From positions 1 through 27,929 of IMG/VR virus record IMGVR_UViG_3300027861_001752: a DNA stretch of 27,929 nucleotides. The stretch is one strand, 5' to 3'. The DNA is from a virus. This document shows, piece after piece, positions 27,216 to 27,929 of the stretch. How positions within the stretch are numbered: position 1 is the stretch's first letter; the number at the start of each line of letters is the position of its first letter. A model generated the notes under the pieces. That model was not told the DNA's origin. It saw nothing but the letters and a program-made list of their open reading frames with translations, and searched no databases. The position numbers were made by a program, and so were the translations under genes.

Positions 27216-27929
27216 ATGACCTTTATAATAGATGACGATCTAAAAGTTAATGCTATTATTGCAGCATCATCAAATAGTATAGGTACCGATGGTCAAATAC
27301 TAGCGTCAAACGGTTCAGTCATTTATTGGGCTGACACGGCTGGTGATGTGCCAGGCGCGAATGGCCAAATACTCTTTCATTATAATGAACAGTTGCAAGC
27401 CAACACAACACTTTATTGGCATTATGCGAATAATACACTTGAAGTTTCTGGTAATGTTGTTGTGTCAAATGTAGCTACATTTAATTCAAACAAATATCTC
27501 CTTCTACCTCGAGGTACTACTGATGAAAGAGATGGTTCTACTGTCAAGGGTCAATTTCGTTATAATACAACACTTGAAAATATAGAATGGTATAATGGAT
27601 CTTCATGGCAACAAGCAGGTACATCTGCTGGCGAAGAAAATCAGAATGCATATTCAAATTTAATTGGTGATTCCGGTAGTGCTGCAGCAGATGCAAAATT
27701 AGATACAATTATATTTACAGGTGCGAATGGTATCATAACCACTGTTTCTGATGTTACTGATGATGATACAGTCACTATCGATGCAGACGGCGCGAATGGC
27801 ATATTAGTCACTACAGATGGTATTAATGTTTTATCTGGTAATACACAATTAGTTTCTAATACATCTGGTCTTTGGTTAAATGCTGGTGCAGTTAAAATAT
27901 CAGAATTTGATAATGATGTCAACTTTAGT
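27216..27929 (+). CDS. Tail-fibre-like structural protein, 3' end outside the window
   Basis: An open frame of 238 codons runs from the ATG at 27216 (GGAG five bases upstream) to the window edge without a stop. It starts TFIIDDDLKVNAIIAASSN. Features typical of phage fibres are DGQILASNGSVIYWAD, LEVSGNVVVSNVATF, and LLLPRGTTDERDGSTVKGQFRYN followed by IEWYNGSSWQ, plus Ala/Gly/Asn/Thr-rich repeats such as GANGIITTVSDVTDDDTVTID. It likely forms part of a trimeric fibre or appendage that contacts the host. The C-terminal receptor-binding part is not in the window. Confidence 0.88.
   Translation, partial: MTFIIDDDLKVNAIIAASSNSIGTDGQILASNGSVIYWADTAGDVPGANGQILFHYNEQLQANTTLYWHYANNTLEVSGNVVVSNVATFNSNKYLLLPRGTTDERDGSTVKGQFRYNTTLENIEWYNGSSWQQAGTSAGEENQNAYSNLIGDSGSAAADAKLDTIIFTGANGIITTVSDVTDDDTVTIDADGANGILVTTDGINVLSGNTQLVSNTSGLWLNAGAVKISEFDNDVNFS

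Noticed and set aside
27641-27922. Minus-strand open frame of 93 codons
   Set aside because: It is antisense to the fibre-like gene, which is open from 27216 to the window end, has a ribosome-binding site, a promoter and clear fibre-type composition.
1-27929. tRNA genes, CRISPR arrays and insertion sequences
   Set aside because: The gaps between genes were read on both strands; none holds a cloverleaf-like element, repeated spacers or a transposase.

Overview
The window looks like part of the genome of a marine, T4-like tailed phage (myovirus type). The evidence is a densely packed, AT-rich, intron-like-free layout with 1, 4 or 8 base gene overlaps, a gp61-type primase, class Ia ribonucleotide reductase, ThyX, a phage IscA/HesB gene, T4-type late promoters (TATAAATA) and fibre-like structural genes. 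The host cannot be read from the sequence; the DUF6356-like gene and overall gene set would fit a marine alphaproteobacterium such as a Pelagibacter relative (inference).

Region 1 (1-6.8 kb) is a glycan cassette. A plus-strand GT4 glycosyltransferase converges on a long minus-strand run: an exostosin-like transferase, a DegT-family dehydrase, CDP-glucose 4,6-dehydratase, glucose-1-phosphate cytidylyltransferase, a pyruvyl transferase, a short-chain dehydrogenase and a GT-A transferase. Together the first three nucleotide-sugar enzymes would convert glucose-1-phosphate to a CDP-3,6-dideoxy sugar precursor. Two relics of further sugar genes lie in this run, so it has been rearranged recently.

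Region 2 (6.8-16 kb, minus strand) is nucleotide and DNA metabolism: methyltransferase, IscA, small membrane proteins, a GIY-YIG-like protein, a zinc ribbon, NrdB, a cupin, NrdA, a staphylococcal-type nuclease, ThyX and primase. NrdA is split: its two halves end and begin with the two halves of an intein, and an HNH endonuclease gene sits between them on the opposite strand with its own T4-type late promoter.

Region 3 (16-17.6 kb) is a lone plus-strand 503-residue gene of unknown function, possibly a PD-(D/E)XK-type nuclease.

Region 4 (17.6-27.15 kb, minus strand) is late genes. It contains a complete lysis cassette (M15 endolysin, small lipoprotein, overlapping inner and outer spanins, candidate holins), a class III nucleotide cyclase, structural proteins, a metallothionein-like Cys-rich protein, and five genes whose proteins begin with a peptide resembling the T4 capsid-targeting sequence (MKTYQEFIAE in T4 internal proteins). 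Those five may be packaged and injected with the DNA.

Region 5 (27.2 kb to the end) starts divergently with a plus-strand fibre-like gene that runs off the window. No tRNA, rRNA, CRISPR array or insertion sequence was seen.
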